A stretch of 34,783 nt of DNA from Labilithrix sp. (GCA_019637105.1 JAHBWF010000081.1:1-34783); one strand, 5' to 3'. Shown: positions 1 to 8,101, counted from the stretch's first letter. Notes: generated by a model not told the origin, from the letters alone. Made by a program: numbers and translations.

Positions 1-653
1 ACGAGATCGGCGAGCTCCCGCTGAACCTCCAGGTCAAGCTGCTCCGCGCGCTCCAGGAGCGCGTCGTCTTCCGCGTGGGCGACAGCAAGCCGGAGAAGGT
101 CGACATCCGCGTCGTCGCCGCGACGAACCGCATCCTCGAGGACGAGATCAAGGCCGGCCGCTTCCGCGAGGACCTCTACTACCGGCTGAACGTCGTCAAC
201 ATCTGGCTGCCGCCGCTCCGCGATCGTGGCGACGACGTGCTCATCATCGCGAAGGCGCTCCTGTCGAAGTACGCCGAGGAGCTCCACTCGTCCGTTCAAG
301 GCTTCACGCCGCAGGCGCTCGCCGCGATCCGCAAGCACAACTGGCCGGGCAACATCCGCCAGCTCGAGAACCGCCTGAAGAAGGCGCTCGTCCTGTGCGA
401 CAAGACGCTGCTCGGCATCGAGGACCTCGAGCTCGACCAGGCGGGGGAGAGCTCGATCCTCCCGCTCGAGAAGGCGAAGGAGGAGTTCCAGCGGAAGTAC
501 GTGCTGGAGGTGCTCGAGCGCAACAACGGCAACCGGACCCAGACGGCGCGCGACCTCGGCGTCGATCCGCGGACGATCTTCCGGTACCTCGAGCGCGAGC
601 AGAACCCGATGCCCTCGGGCGCCGGCGGCACGCCGAGCTCCAAGCCGGAGTAG
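1..653 (+). CDS. Sigma-54-dependent transcriptional activator, NtrC family (C-terminal part)
   Basis: This is the 3' end of a gene that starts before the window; codons are in frame from base 3 and 216 residues are visible. It holds the second half of the sigma-54 AAA+ domain: the [17 protein letters not shown] helix, sensor I 'DIRVVAATN', the arginine-finger stretch '[11 protein letters not shown]', 'PPLRDR' and sensor II '[10 protein letters not shown]'. A C-terminal Fis-type helix-turn-helix follows ('[20 protein letters not shown]'). Proteins of this family bind enhancer DNA and hydrolyse ATP to open promoters held by sigma-54 RNA polymerase. The Walker A and GAFTGA motifs and any receiver or FHA domain lie outside the window, so the input signal cannot be named. 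The tail after the HTH is a short Pro/Gly/Ser-rich extension. The gene converges on the lipoprotein gene at 677-1282. Family assignment is firm; identity as a specific regulator such as PilR is not supported. Confidence 0.95.
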   Translation, partial: EIGELPLNLQVKLLRALQERVVFRVGDSKPEKVDIRVVAATNRILEDEIKAGRFREDLYYRLNVVNIWLPPLRDRGDDVLIIAKALLSKYAEELHSSVQGFTPQALAAIRKHNWPGNIRQLENRLKKALVLCDKTLLGIEDLELDQAGESSILPLEKAKEEFQRKYVLEVLERNNGNRTQTARDLGVDPRTIFRYLEREQNPMPSGAGGTPSSKPE

Positions 654-669
654 CGCCGAGCCGCCGGGG

Positions 670-688
670 TCGGACGCTACTCGTCCGA
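670..688. terminator. Hairpin between convergent genes, candidate bidirectional terminator
   Basis: A perfect 7-bp inverted repeat (TCGGACG / CGTCCGA) with a 5-nt loop lies just after the stop codon of the sigma-54 activator and spans the stop codon of the convergent lipoprotein gene. There is no T-run on either side, so intrinsic termination is uncertain. Position and symmetry are the only evidence. Confidence 0.35.
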
Positions 689-1282
689 GCCGCGCGGATC
701 GGCCTTCTTCCGTTCGTACAAGGCCGAGAGGTCGGCGTCGCTCCGCACGACGTGCGGGCGGACGAGGAGCGTGACGCGCCGGTCTTCGATCGTCACCTCC
801 GTGCCGAGGACGAGCAGCTCCTTGTCGGGGACGACCACGGTCGTCGTCGCCTCCTTCCCGCCGAGCTCGAGATCGACCTTCAGACGAACGCGATCGTCCT
901 CTACGACGTGCGGCGTGATCTCCAGGCGGTAGCCCGCGAGGGGGTCGCCCGGAGCCGCGCCCCCCGGGTCCGCGGGCGGGAGCCGCGCGACGACGTCGGA
1001 CGTGGTGAGCGCGCCGAAGCTCGAGACGTGGCGCGCGCCCGTCCGCGCCGCGAGGTCGCCGAAGCTCGTCTCCGCGGGGCTCGTCCCCAGCGCGGCGAGC
1101 CCGCCCGGCGGCGCGTCGAAGAGGAGCCCCTCGACGAACACGCGCGGCGCGGCCTCGTTCGCAGGCTGCGCGCGCGTCGGCGTCGGGCCGGCGGGCGCCG
1201 TCGACGAGCAACCCGCGGCGAGCGCGCCGGAGGAGAAGGCGAAGCAGAGGGCGGCTCGGAGGACCAACGCGCGGCGGCTCAT
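677..1282 (-). CDS. Lipoprotein with secretin-like C-terminal segment
   Basis: The 201-residue protein starts at an ATG and has a lipoprotein signal peptide ending in a lipobox (ALAAG-C, Cys about residue 25). A Pro/Thr/Ala-rich linker follows. The body shows the pattern of the secretin domain of type II/III secretion and type IV pilus pores: 'PRVFVEGLLFD', then 'GARHVSSFGALTT', then 'YRLEITPHVVEDDRVRLKVDLE', and 'TTTVVVPDKELLVLG', which resembles the secretin 'TTVxVxDGQTxVLGGL' signature. It is far shorter than any secretin and has no N-domains. It may be a stand-alone secretin-fold protein or a decayed one. No secretion genes are adjacent, so no system can be assigned. The linker has no acidic residues next to the Cys, unlike the lipoproteins at 18.6-25.6 kb. 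Confidence 0.8.
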   Translation of the reverse strand: MSRRALVLRAALCFAFSSGALAAGCSSTAPAGPTPTRAQPANEAAPRVFVEGLLFDAPPGGLAALGTSPAETSFGDLAARTGARHVSSFGALTTSDVVARLPPADPGGAAPGDPLAGYRLEITPHVVEDDRVRLKVDLELGGKEATTTVVVPDKELLVLGTEVTIEDRRVTLLVRPHVVRSDADLSALYERKKADPRGSDE

Positions 1283-1437
1283 GTCCGAGCTCTACCATCG
1301 ATCGCGCCCCGGCATTCCTCGTTCCCCGCGCGCCGGGGCCTGACGCGCCCGTGGACGCGCGCGCGATCGACGCCTCCGGATCGACTCGAGCGGCGAGGTG
1401 CGCCGGCCGCGCGGGCGGCCGACGCGCGCCGCCCGCG

Positions 1438-1962
1438 TCAGTCGGTCGGGACGCAGGCGCTGCAGACGAAGACGCGGGGGCTGCTCGGCCGGTCGTCGTC
1501 GCGGAGGCCGAGGCTGACGCTCTGCCCCCGGCGCAGCTCGGCCGTGCACTTGGCGCAGCTCGCCGCCTGCGCGAGCTTGACGGGCTGGAACGCGAAGATA
1601 CCGTCGAGCGGATCGGGCATCACGCGCCGGCGAAGCTTCCCGCGCCCGTGCCCGAGGCTCGTCGCGAGCCTCCTCAGCCGGACCTCGAGGCCCTCGCTCG
1701 CGTGATCGGCGACGGCGACCGCGTCCTCCACCACGGCGCGCACGAGGTTCGACAGCGGGACCCGCAGCGTCTCGGCGAGTCGCCTGAGCTCGCGCTCGAG
1801 CACCGCCGGCGCGCGCGCTTGAAGGACGCGCTCTCGCCGCGCCGAGCCGTCGTCTGCGTCGGCGTCGCCGCTCGAATCGATCACGGCTCGCGGCTCTTCT
1901 CCGCGTCTCGAGCTCGGTTCGATATCGCGCGCGCGCCCCCCCATATCGAATGACTGTGTCAC
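1438..1962 (-). CDS. Hypothetical protein with C-terminal CxxC...CxxC zinc ribbon
   Basis: This 174-residue protein is not a family I can name. The start is a GTG with AAGG about 5 nt upstream; an in-frame ATG lies six codons later (1944). The N-terminal 45 residues are charged and probably disordered. Residues about 50-75 form an amphipathic helical stretch ('RELRRLAETLRVPLSNLVRAVVEDAV') reminiscent of ribbon-helix-helix or coiled DNA-binding segments. The C-terminus has two CxxC pairs ('CAKC' and 'CSAC') about 30 residues apart, a layout that usually binds one zinc ion. This suggests a small nucleic-acid-binding or regulatory protein. It is transcribed divergently from mutS2. Coding is supported by the ordered cysteine pairs, but frames on the other strand also stay open here, so I am only moderately sure. 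Confidence 0.6.
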   Translation of the reverse strand: MTQSFDMGGRARDIEPSSRRGEEPRAVIDSSGDADADDGSARRERVLQARAPAVLERELRRLAETLRVPLSNLVRAVVEDAVAVADHASEGLEVRLRRLATSLGHGRGKLRRRVMPDPLDGIFAFQPVKLAQAASCAKCTAELRRGQSVSLGLRDDDRPSSPRVFVCSACVPTD

Positions 1963-2001
1963 GGCGCCTTACATACGGCTGGCTCTCCTGCTGCGCAAAC
2001 C

Positions 2002-2023
2002 GTTCGGGCGGCGCGATCCGAAC
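2002..2023. promoter_or_regulatory. Inverted repeat in divergent promoter region
   Basis: Perfect 6-bp arms GTTCGG and CCGAAC with a 10-nt spacer lie in the 225-nt gap between the divergent zinc-ribbon gene and mutS2. The one-turn spacing fits a dimeric repressor site, but short repeats like this arise by chance in GC-rich DNA. The rest of the gap (1963-2187) shows no clear -35/-10 pair. Confidence 0.2.
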
Positions 2024-2187
2024 CTGCATGAATTCCCCTAGATAGGACGTGACACGGTGCCTCTCCGCGCCTCCTTCCGCGCGATCGCCCGCGACGGGGC
2101 GGGAGACCGGCGGCGACGCCGCCGCGCGCGATCGTCGAAAAGCGAAGCGCGATCCGCCTCTTGAAAGAACGAGGCGGCGTGATCACC

Positions 2188-4692
2188 ATGCGATGTCCCG
2201 CGACACCGCCTCCCGCGGCGCTGCTCGACGCTCCACCGTCCGAAAGACCGCTCGCCGTGACCGAGACGCTCCGCGATCCCTGCCCCGACAAGACCCGTGG
2301 CGACCTCGAGTACGACCGCCTGCTGGAGGCGCTCGCCGCGCGGTGCGTCTCGGAGATGGGGAAGGCCCTCGCGCGCGAGCTCCCGTTCGCCGCGACGCGC
2401 GCCGAGACGCGGCGCCTCGCGGACGAGGCGCGCGAGGCGGCGTCCTTGCTCGACGGCGGCGAGCCTCTGCCCGTGGTCGCGCTCGGCGACGTCTCCGGCG
2501 CGGTCGGTCGCGTCGGGGCGGCCGGCGTCCTCGCGCCGGCGGAGATCCGCGACCTCGGCAAGGCGCTCGCGGCCGCGCGCGCGCTCCGCCGCTTCCTCGG
2601 CGCGCGGCGCTCGCGGATCCCCGCGCTCCACGCGGCCTGCACGACCGATCCGACGCTCGACGCGCTCGCCGACGAGCTGGCGGAGGCGTTCGATCCGGAC
2701 GGCACGCTCTCCGATCGCGCGAGCCCGCGGCTCAAAGAGCTCCGCGGCGAGTTCCACGCGGCGCGTCAACGGATGCTCTCGCGGCTCGAAGACCTCATGT
2801 CGAAATACGAGGCGATCCTCCAGGACCGCTTCGTCACCGAGCGCGAGGGCCGGTACGTCGTCCCGGTCCGCTCGGACGCGCACGAGCGCTTCCCCGGCAT
2901 CGTCCACGCGACGAGCGCGAGCGGCGCGACGCTCTTCGTCGAGCCGCGCGCCGTCATCCCGATGGGCAACCGCCTGAAGGTCCTCGAGGCCGAGGTCCAG
3001 CGCGAGGAGCAGGCGATCTACGCCACGCTGTCGGAGCGCATCGGCGAGTCGCTCCCGAGCGTCGTCGCGGCGCTCGACGCGCTCGCGCGGGCCGACGTCC
3101 GCGCGGCCACCGCTCGGCTCGCGCGAGACCTCCACCTCACCTTCCCCGAGATCACGGACGAGGCGCGCCTCGAGCTCCAGAAGGCGCGGCACCCGCTGCT
3201 CTTGCTCGACAGCGCGGACGACGCGGGCGAGGTCCGGCATGACGCCGTGGTCCCGAGCGATCTCGCGATCGCCGCGCGCCGCGCGATGGTCGTCAGCGGC
3301 CCGAACGCCGGCGGGAAGACCGTCGCGCTGAAGACGATGGGCCTCGTCGCCTTGATGGCGCGCGCCGGCCTGCCGGTGCCGTGCGCGGACGGGAGCGTCG
3401 TCGGCATCTTCGAGGTCGTCCTCACCGACGTCGGCGACGACCAGAGCCTGACGAAGAGCCTCTCCACGTTCAGCGCGCACGTCCAGAACCTCGCGCGCAT
3501 CCTCGACGACACCAGTCCCGGCGCGCTCGTGCTCCTCGACGAGCTCGCCGGCGGCACCGATCCGCGCGAGGGCGAGGCGCTCGCCGCGGGCATGCTCGAC
3601 TCGTTGACCGCGCGCGGCGGGGCGGTCGTCGTCACGACGCACTACGAGGGCCTCAAGGCGCTCGCCCTCGCCGACGATCGCTTCGAGAACGCCAGCATGG
3701 GCTTCGACCTGCCGACGATGAGCCCGACCTTCCGCCTCGCGGCCGGCGTGCCCGGCAGCTCGAGCGCGCTCGCCGTCGCGCGGAGGTTCGGCTTGCCCGG
3801 CACCGTGATCGAGCGCGCGGAGCGCTTCCTCTCGCGCGAGGACGTCCACTTCGAGACCGTCGTGAAGAAGCTGAACGACGAGCGCGCCGCCCTCGAGCTC
3901 GCGCGCGCCGACGCCGACCGCCGCGAGCGCGAGGCCGACGCCGTCCGGCGCGCGCTCGACGCCGAGCTCCGCGCCGCGAAGGACCGCGAGCAGCGCCACC
4001 TCACGAAGGAGGCCGAGGCGCTGCTCGCCGCCGTCCGGCGCGCGCGCGAGGAGCTCCGCGAGGCGCAGGCCAAGCTCCGCGCGAAGAAGCTCGACGCCGC
4101 CCTGGTGAAGGAGGCCCAGCTCGCCGTCGACCGCGTCGCCGGGCAGGTCGCGGTCGGCGGCGCGCTCGATCCGTCGCTCCTCGCCACGCCGGCACCGCTC
4201 TCCCCGCCGGCCCCGTCCGCGTCGCTGAAGAAGGGCGCGCGCGTCTGGGTCGCGCGCGTCCGCGCGGAGGGCGACGTCCTCGAGCTGCTCCCCGACGGCG
4301 CCGTCCGCGTGCAGGCGGGGCCGCTGAAGCTCGTCGTCGATCCGTCGGAGCTCCGCGCGATCGCGCCGCAGGAGCCCGACCGTCGCAAGGCGGCGGCCCC
4401 CGCGAAGCCCGGCGGGGACCCGGCCGGGCTCGAGGTCGCGGTGCAGACGAACGACAACACGTGCGACCTCCGCGGCCTCCGGACCGACGACGCGCTCTCG
4501 ATGGCCGTGTCGTTCCTCGATCGGTCGATCAACGACGAGCGCCGCGTGTGCTTCCTCCTCCACGGCCACGGCACGGGCGCGCTCAAGGAGGCGATCCGCC
4601 GCGAGCTCAAGTCGAGCCCGTACGTCCGCTACTTCCGCGCGGGCAACCCCGGAGAGGGCGGCGACGGCGTGACGATCGCCTGGCTCTCCTGA
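2188..4692 (+). CDS. mutS2: MutS2 family endonuclease/ATPase with Smr domain
   Basis: This 834-residue protein has the full MutS2 architecture. The N-terminal core is MutS-like, with the lever region around 'RYVVPVRSDAHERFPGIVHATSASGATLFVEP'-type sequence. The ATPase has Walker A 'GPNAGGKT' (residues 371-378) and Walker B 'LVLLDE' (Asp451, Glu452). A long Glu/Arg/Ala-rich coiled coil follows, and the C-terminal Smr domain carries 'CDLRGL' (759-764) and 'HGHGTGAL' (from 792). MutS2 proteins act on branched DNA and, in Bacillus subtilis, on collided ribosomes. The nuclease motif usually read as LDLR is CDLR here, with Asp and Arg kept. The mismatch-recognition domain of MutS is absent, as expected. 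I chose the ATG at 2188; a TTG nine codons earlier is in frame. The stop codon lies 18 nt from the convergent map stop. Very sure. Confidence 0.96.
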   Translation: MRCPATPPPAALLDAPPSERPLAVTETLRDPCPDKTRGDLEYDRLLEALAARCVSEMGKALARELPFAATRAETRRLADEAREAASLLDGGEPLPVVALGDVSGAVGRVGAAGVLAPAEIRDLGKALAAARALRRFLGARRSRIPALHAACTTDPTLDALADELAEAFDPDGTLSDRASPRLKELRGEFHAARQRMLSRLEDLMSKYEAILQDRFVTEREGRYVVPVRSDAHERFPGIVHATSASGATLFVEPRAVIPMGNRLKVLEAEVQREEQAIYATLSERIGESLPSVVAALDALARADVRAATARLARDLHLTFPEITDEARLELQKARHPLLLLDSADDAGEVRHDAVVPSDLAIAARRAMVVSGPNAGGKTVALKTMGLVALMARAGLPVPCADGSVVGIFEVVLTDVGDDQSLTKSLSTFSAHVQNLARILDDTSPGALVLLDELAGGTDPREGEALAAGMLDSLTARGGAVVVTTHYEGLKALALADDRFENASMGFDLPTMSPTFRLAAGVPGSSSALAVARRFGLPGTVIERAERFLSREDVHFETVVKKLNDERAALELARADADRREREADAVRRALDAELRAAKDREQRHLTKEAEALLAAVRRAREELREAQAKLRAKKLDAALVKEAQLAVDRVAGQVAVGGALDPSLLATPAPLSPPAPSASLKKGARVWVARVRAEGDVLELLPDGAVRVQAGPLKLVVDPSELRAIAPQEPDRRKAAAPAKPGGDPAGLEVAVQTNDNTCDLRGLRTDDALSMAVSFLDRSINDERRVCFLLHGHGTGALKEAIRRELKSSPYVRYFRAGNPGEGGDGVTIAWLS

Positions 4693-4713
4693 GCCGCGCG
4701 GGCGCTCGGTTCA
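4690..4713. terminator. Hairpin formed across the convergent mutS2 and map stop codons
   Basis: TGAGCCG (4690-4696) can pair with CGGTTCA (4707-4713), seven pairs with one G-U, around a 10-nt GC loop. The outer bases are the two stop codons themselves. It has no U-tract, so it is only a candidate bidirectional terminator. Confidence 0.25.
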
Positions 4714-5463
4714 GAGCGACGTCATGATCTCGTGGCCGTCGCGCGTCACGATCACGGTGTGCTCCCACTGCGCGGAGAGGCTCCCGTCCGCCGTCCGCAC
4801 CGTCCAGCCGTCGTCGAGGAGCGTCACCTCGGCGCGACCGAGGTTGACCATCGGCTCGACCGTGATCCCCATCCCGGCCTTCAGCCGGGGCCCCGAGCCG
4901 CGCCTGCCGGTGTGCGCGACGTGCGGATCGGCGTGCATCCGCCGGCCGATGCCGTGACCGCCGAACTCGGTGACGACGCTCACGCCCTCGTGGCGCGCTA
5001 CCTCCTCGATCGCGGCGCCGATGTCGCCGAGCCGTGCGCCCTCGCGGACGACGGCGATGCCGGCGTCCCGACAGCGGCGCGCGACGTCGACGAGGCGCCG
5101 GGCGTCCGCGCTGGCGTCTCCCACGATGAACGTCGCCGAGGTGTCGCCGTGGTAGCCGCCGAGGTCGGTCGTCACGTCCACGTTCACGATGTCGCCCGGC
5201 TCGAGGACCTCGCGCGCGCTCGGGATCCCGTGGCAGACGACGTCGTTCCGGCTCGTGCAGACCGCCGCCGGGAAGCCCTTGTAGCCGAGCTGGCTCGGCC
5301 TCCCGCCGCGCCGCGCCGTGTCTTCGCGCACCCACCGATCGATCTCGGCGGTGGTGATCCCCGGACGGATCCGCGAGCCGACCAGCGCGAGCGTCTCCGC
5401 CGCCGCGCGGCCCGCGCGGCGCATCCGCTCGATCTCGGGAGCGCTCAAGATCTCGATCGCCAT
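4711..5463 (-). CDS. map: Methionine aminopeptidase, type I
   Basis: The enzyme removes the initiator methionine from new proteins in the cytoplasm. The 250-residue length is typical of bacterial type Ia enzymes. The five metal ligands are visible: Asp96 ('VNVDVT'), Asp107 ('HGDTSA'), His170 ('FGGHGIG'), Glu203 ('VEPM') and Glu234 ('QWEHT'). The conserved histidines His78 ('CHGIP') and His177 are also present. I chose the ATG at 5463 (MAIEIL...) because family proteins begin about there; a TTG twelve codons upstream would add a non-conserved tail. There is no N-terminal zinc-finger or SH3-binding extension. The gene stands alone, divergent from the LysR-HTH gene and convergent with mutS2, unlike the common secY-adk-map arrangement. 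The 157-nt gap to the LysR-HTH gene shows no clear promoter. Confidence 0.96.
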   Translation of the reverse strand: MAIEILSAPEIERMRRAGRAAAETLALVGSRIRPGITTAEIDRWVREDTARRGGRPSQLGYKGFPAAVCTSRNDVVCHGIPSAREVLEPGDIVNVDVTTDLGGYHGDTSATFIVGDASADARRLVDVARRCRDAGIAVVREGARLGDIGAAIEEVARHEGVSVVTEFGGHGIGRRMHADPHVAHTGRRGSGPRLKAGMGITVEPMVNLGRAEVTLLDDGWTVRTADGSLSAQWEHTVIVTRDGHEIMTSL

Positions 5464-5620
5464 GGCGCGACGATGCGTGCCCGCCGACGCCGCGTCCAAT
5501 ACCGTTTCGATCTCGCGCCCCGCCGCCCCTCCGCCCCGCGCGATCGGCCGCCGGCGCGGCGCGGCCGAGGCGCCTACGAAGGCGGTTGCCCCGCGGCCCG
5601 AGGCACGTCACGCTGGAGGC

Positions 5621-5929
5621 GTGAGCCTCGCTCAGATCCGCTACTTCGTCGCCGTCGCCGAGGAGGGCCACGTCGGCCGCGCCGCGGAGCGGCTCCACGT
5701 CGCGCAGCCGCCGGTGAGCCGCCAGATCCGCGCGCTCGAGGACGAGCTCGGCACGCCGCTGTTCGCGCGCACCCCGCGCGGGATGACGCTCCTGCCGTCG
5801 GGCGAGGCGTTCCTCGATCACGCCCGCGGGATCTTGGCGGCCGTCGAGCGCGCCGGGGACGCGGCGCGCGGCGCGGCCCGAGAGCGCCCGCCGCTCACAC
5901 CGGCGCCGCGGAGTTCGGCGGCGGGCTGA
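5621..5929 (+). CDS. LysR-type HTH domain protein lacking the effector-binding domain
   Basis: The 102-residue protein consists of a LysR-family winged HTH and little else. The motif runs from 'QIRYFVAVAEEGHVGRAAERL' (residues 5-25) through 'AQPPVSRQIRALEDELGTPLF' (28-48) and 'RGMTLLPSGEAF' (53-64), then part of the linker helix ('ARGILAAVERAG'). It ends with 'RERPPLTPAPRSSAAG'. Normal LysR proteins are about 300 residues with a C-terminal inducer-binding domain, which is missing. The GTG start fits the usual LysR N-terminus; GGAGG lies only 1 nt before it, closer than normal. The last 35 bases overlap the 3' end of the convergent TerB-like gene. It may be a truncated gene, or a small DNA-binding protein that dimerises through the linker helix. 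No effector can be predicted. Confidence 0.75.
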   Translation: MSLAQIRYFVAVAEEGHVGRAAERLHVAQPPVSRQIRALEDELGTPLFARTPRGMTLLPSGEAFLDHARGILAAVERAGDAARGAARERPPLTPAPRSSAAG

Positions 5930-6353
5930 GCGCGACCCGGACCTCCTTCGCGAGCGCCTCCGCGCGATCGAGGTCGAGCTCGAGCGACCGGAAGAGCACG
6001 TCGATGAGCGCGTCCTCGTGCGGGCTCGCGTCGCGATCGATCAGCGCGAGCGCGAGCGCGACCCGGAACGCCGCCTCGCGCAGGTCCGAGGGCAGCTTCG
6101 GCGCGACGGCCTTCACGCGGTCGACGCAGCTCGAGCCGTCGAGCGCCTCCGTGAACCGAGCGTAGACCGCGCCGATCTCGTCGGAGGTCACGGCCCGACC
6201 GCGCACCCGCTGCATCAGCTCGGCGAAGGCGGCGGCCTCCTCGGCGGCGAGCTTCCCGTCGGCGGCCGTGACGAGGAACGCGAGCTCGAGCAACGTGTCG
6301 GCGTGGTCCTCAGCCGCGATCGCTCCGATCGGAAGAAACGCTTGGATCGTCAT
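5895..6353 (-). CDS. TerB-like tellurite-resistance-family protein
   Basis: A 152-residue acidic helical protein. The segment 'LLELAFLVTAADGKLAAEE' and the later 'ALALIDRDASPHEDALIDVLF' give the paired (A/D)xDG...E helical pattern of the TerB/DjlA-N fold, often linked to metal or membrane-stress proteins. I chose the ATG at 6353 because AGGAGAGGGAG lies just upstream; the open frame extends further but reads as arginine-rich noise. No other ter genes are near, so a role in tellurite resistance should not be assumed. It lies 107 nt downstream of the TPP-enzyme gene on the same strand and may be co-transcribed with it. The fold is likely, the function unknown. Confidence 0.8.
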   Translation of the reverse strand: MTIQAFLPIGAIAAEDHADTLLELAFLVTAADGKLAAEEAAAFAELMQRVRGRAVTSDEIGAVYARFTEALDGSSCVDRVKAVAPKLPSDLREAAFRVALALALIDRDASPHEDALIDVLFRSLELDLDRAEALAKEVRVALSPPPNSAAPV

Positions 6354-6460
6354 GAGTGCTCCCTCTCCTGTCGCTCGCGCGAGCGAGGCACCGAGGAGAC
6401 GATGAAACAGCAAGACGCGCGAGGCGAAAAGCCGGATCGACGGCCGCGCCTCGCCGCCGA

Positions 6461-8101
6461 TCAGACGCTGATGGCGCCCTTGCGGAAGTCGCTCTTCGCG
6501 ATCTTCACGTTGACGCACGCGGGCTTCTTGCACGCGAAGGCCTCGTCGAGCGCCGGTCCGAGCTGTCCGACGTCCTCGACCCAGAAGCCGCGCCCCCCGC
6601 ACGCCTCGACGATCTTCTCGTAGCGCGTGTAGTCGAGCGCCGTCGCCACGGCCCGCTCGGCGCCGTAGATGTCGACCTGACCGCGCCGGATCTGGGTCCA
6701 GCCGGCGTCGTTGCCGATCAGCGCGATCACGGGGATCCCCTGGCGCGCCATCGCCTCGAACTCGATGCCGTGGAGGCCGAAGCTCCCGTCCCCGTAGACG
6801 AGGACGACGTTCGCGTCCGGCCGGGCGAGCTTCGCCGCCATGGCGTAGCCCGGACCGACGCCGAGCGTGCCGAGCGGGCCCGGATCCATCCAGAGCTGCG
6901 GGTGCTGGAGCTTGAGGACGTAGGCGGCCGTGGCGACGAAGTCACCGCCGTCGCCGATGACGACGTCGTTCGGCCCGAGCCGCTTGCCGAGCTCGGCGCA
7001 GACGCGGAGCGGGTTCGGCGGCGAGTCGTTCGAGTCGATCTCGAGCTGCATCTTCGCGCGCCGCTTGTCCTCGTCGGCGCGGACGGCGCTCACCCAGGGC
7101 TCGAACGCCGGCTTCGTCTCGCCGAGCTCCCGCGCGATCTGCTCGAGCGCGACCCCGCCGTCCGCGTGGATCGGGACGTCGACGCGGCGGTTCCTGCCGA
7201 GCTCCGCGCCGTCCAGATCGATCTGGACGATCTTCGCGCCCTCGTTCCACGTCGGCGAGCGGCCGTAGTCGACGCGGAAGTCGAACGGGGTGCCGAGGAC
7301 GAACACGACGTCCGCCTGCGAGAGGGCGAAGCGGCGCGAGCGGCTGAAGAGGAGCGGGTGCGCGTGCGGCAGGGTCCCGCGCGCCATCCCGTTGAGGAAC
7401 ACCGGCGCGCCGAAGCGCTCGAGCACCGCGGCGAGGCGCTCGCGCGCGGGCGACCAGCGCACCTGCGAGCCGACGAGGAGGCAGGGGCGCTGCGCCCCCT
7501 CGAGGAGCTCGGCCGCGCGCGCCACGAGCCGCGGATCGGCCGCCGGGCGCGGCGGCTCCTCGAGCGGACGCGTCGCCGGGAGGTCGGCGTCGTCGTGCAT
7601 GTTCATCAGGAGGTCGAGCGGCATCTCGAGGAACACGGGGCCCGGCACGTTCGCCTGCGCGACGCGGAACGCGGCGTCGACGTACTCCGCGATGCGCCGG
7701 GTCTCGGGGACCTGCACGCTCCACTTCGTGATCGGCCGCATCAGCGCGACGTGGTCCATGTCCTGGAGCGAGCCCATGTCGCAGAGCACCTTCGGCCCCG
7801 CGCCGCCGATGCAGACGAGCGGCACCTGCGCGCGCTGGGCGTTCGCGATCGCGGTGACGACGTCCGTGACGCCCGGGCCGGCCGTCACGGCGCACACGCC
7901 CGGCCGGCCCGTCACGCGGGCGTAGCCGTCCGCGGCGTGCCCGGCGGTCTGCTCGTGGCGCACGTCGACGACGCGGATGCCCTCGTCGAGACAGCCGTCG
8001 TAGATCGCCTGGATGTGGCCGCCGCAGAGCGTGAAGAGATGGGTCGTGCCGTGGCGCTTGAGCGCCTGCGCGACGAGTCGACCTCCGTGAACGAACGCCA
8101 T
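6461..8101 (-). CDS. Thiamine-diphosphate-dependent enzyme, ILVBL/HACL2-like (acetolactate synthase superfamily)
   Basis: The 546-residue protein has the three-domain fold of the acetolactate synthase superfamily. The N-terminal pyrimidine-binding domain carries the catalytic glutamate Glu50 ('RHEQTAGHAADGYAR'). The central domain spans about 190-330. The C-terminal domain has the ThDP/Mg motif 'YGDGSFG' (from 436) and 'GNDAGW' (463-468). The run 'GDGGDFVATAAYVL', 'GNDAGWTQI', and the C-terminus 'DFRKGAISV' closely resemble what I remember of animal ILVBL, now described as 2-hydroxyacyl-CoA lyase 2, more than IlvB. A likely reaction is cleavage of 2-hydroxyacyl-CoA to an aldehyde and formyl-CoA, but this is inference. 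There is no ilvN small subunit nearby, which also argues against branched-chain synthesis. The ATG follows a good site (GGAAGGAGC). The 152-nt upstream gap (8102-8253) holds no other gene. Confidence 0.88.
   Translation of the reverse strand: MAFVHGGRLVAQALKRHGTTHLFTLCGGHIQAIYDGCLDEGIRVVDVRHEQTAGHAADGYARVTGRPGVCAVTAGPGVTDVVTAIANAQRAQVPLVCIGGAGPKVLCDMGSLQDMDHVALMRPITKWSVQVPETRRIAEYVDAAFRVAQANVPGPVFLEMPLDLLMNMHDDADLPATRPLEEPPRPAADPRLVARAAELLEGAQRPCLLVGSQVRWSPARERLAAVLERFGAPVFLNGMARGTLPHAHPLLFSRSRRFALSQADVVFVLGTPFDFRVDYGRSPTWNEGAKIVQIDLDGAELGRNRRVDVPIHADGGVALEQIARELGETKPAFEPWVSAVRADEDKRRAKMQLEIDSNDSPPNPLRVCAELGKRLGPNDVVIGDGGDFVATAAYVLKLQHPQLWMDPGPLGTLGVGPGYAMAAKLARPDANVVLVYGDGSFGLHGIEFEAMARQGIPVIALIGNDAGWTQIRRGQVDIYGAERAVATALDYTRYEKIVEACGGRGFWVEDVGQLGPALDEAFACKKPACVNVKIAKSDFRKGAISV

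Noticed and set aside
1-653. Partial sigma-54 activator as PilR of the pilC-pilS pair
   Set aside because: It is 28 kb away, the diagnostic N-terminal receiver domain is outside the window, and the visible part is generic.
2038-4569. Long open frame on the minus strand antisense to mutS2 (about 843 codons)
   Set aside because: It is rich in Arg, Glu, Ala, Asp and Leu with no recognisable domain, and lies opposite a full MutS2. In this GC-rich DNA such frames follow from codon bias.
6461-8101. Acetolactate synthase large subunit (ilvB)
   Set aside because: Superfamily features fit, but the C-terminal motifs match ILVBL/HACL2 better and no ilvN is present.
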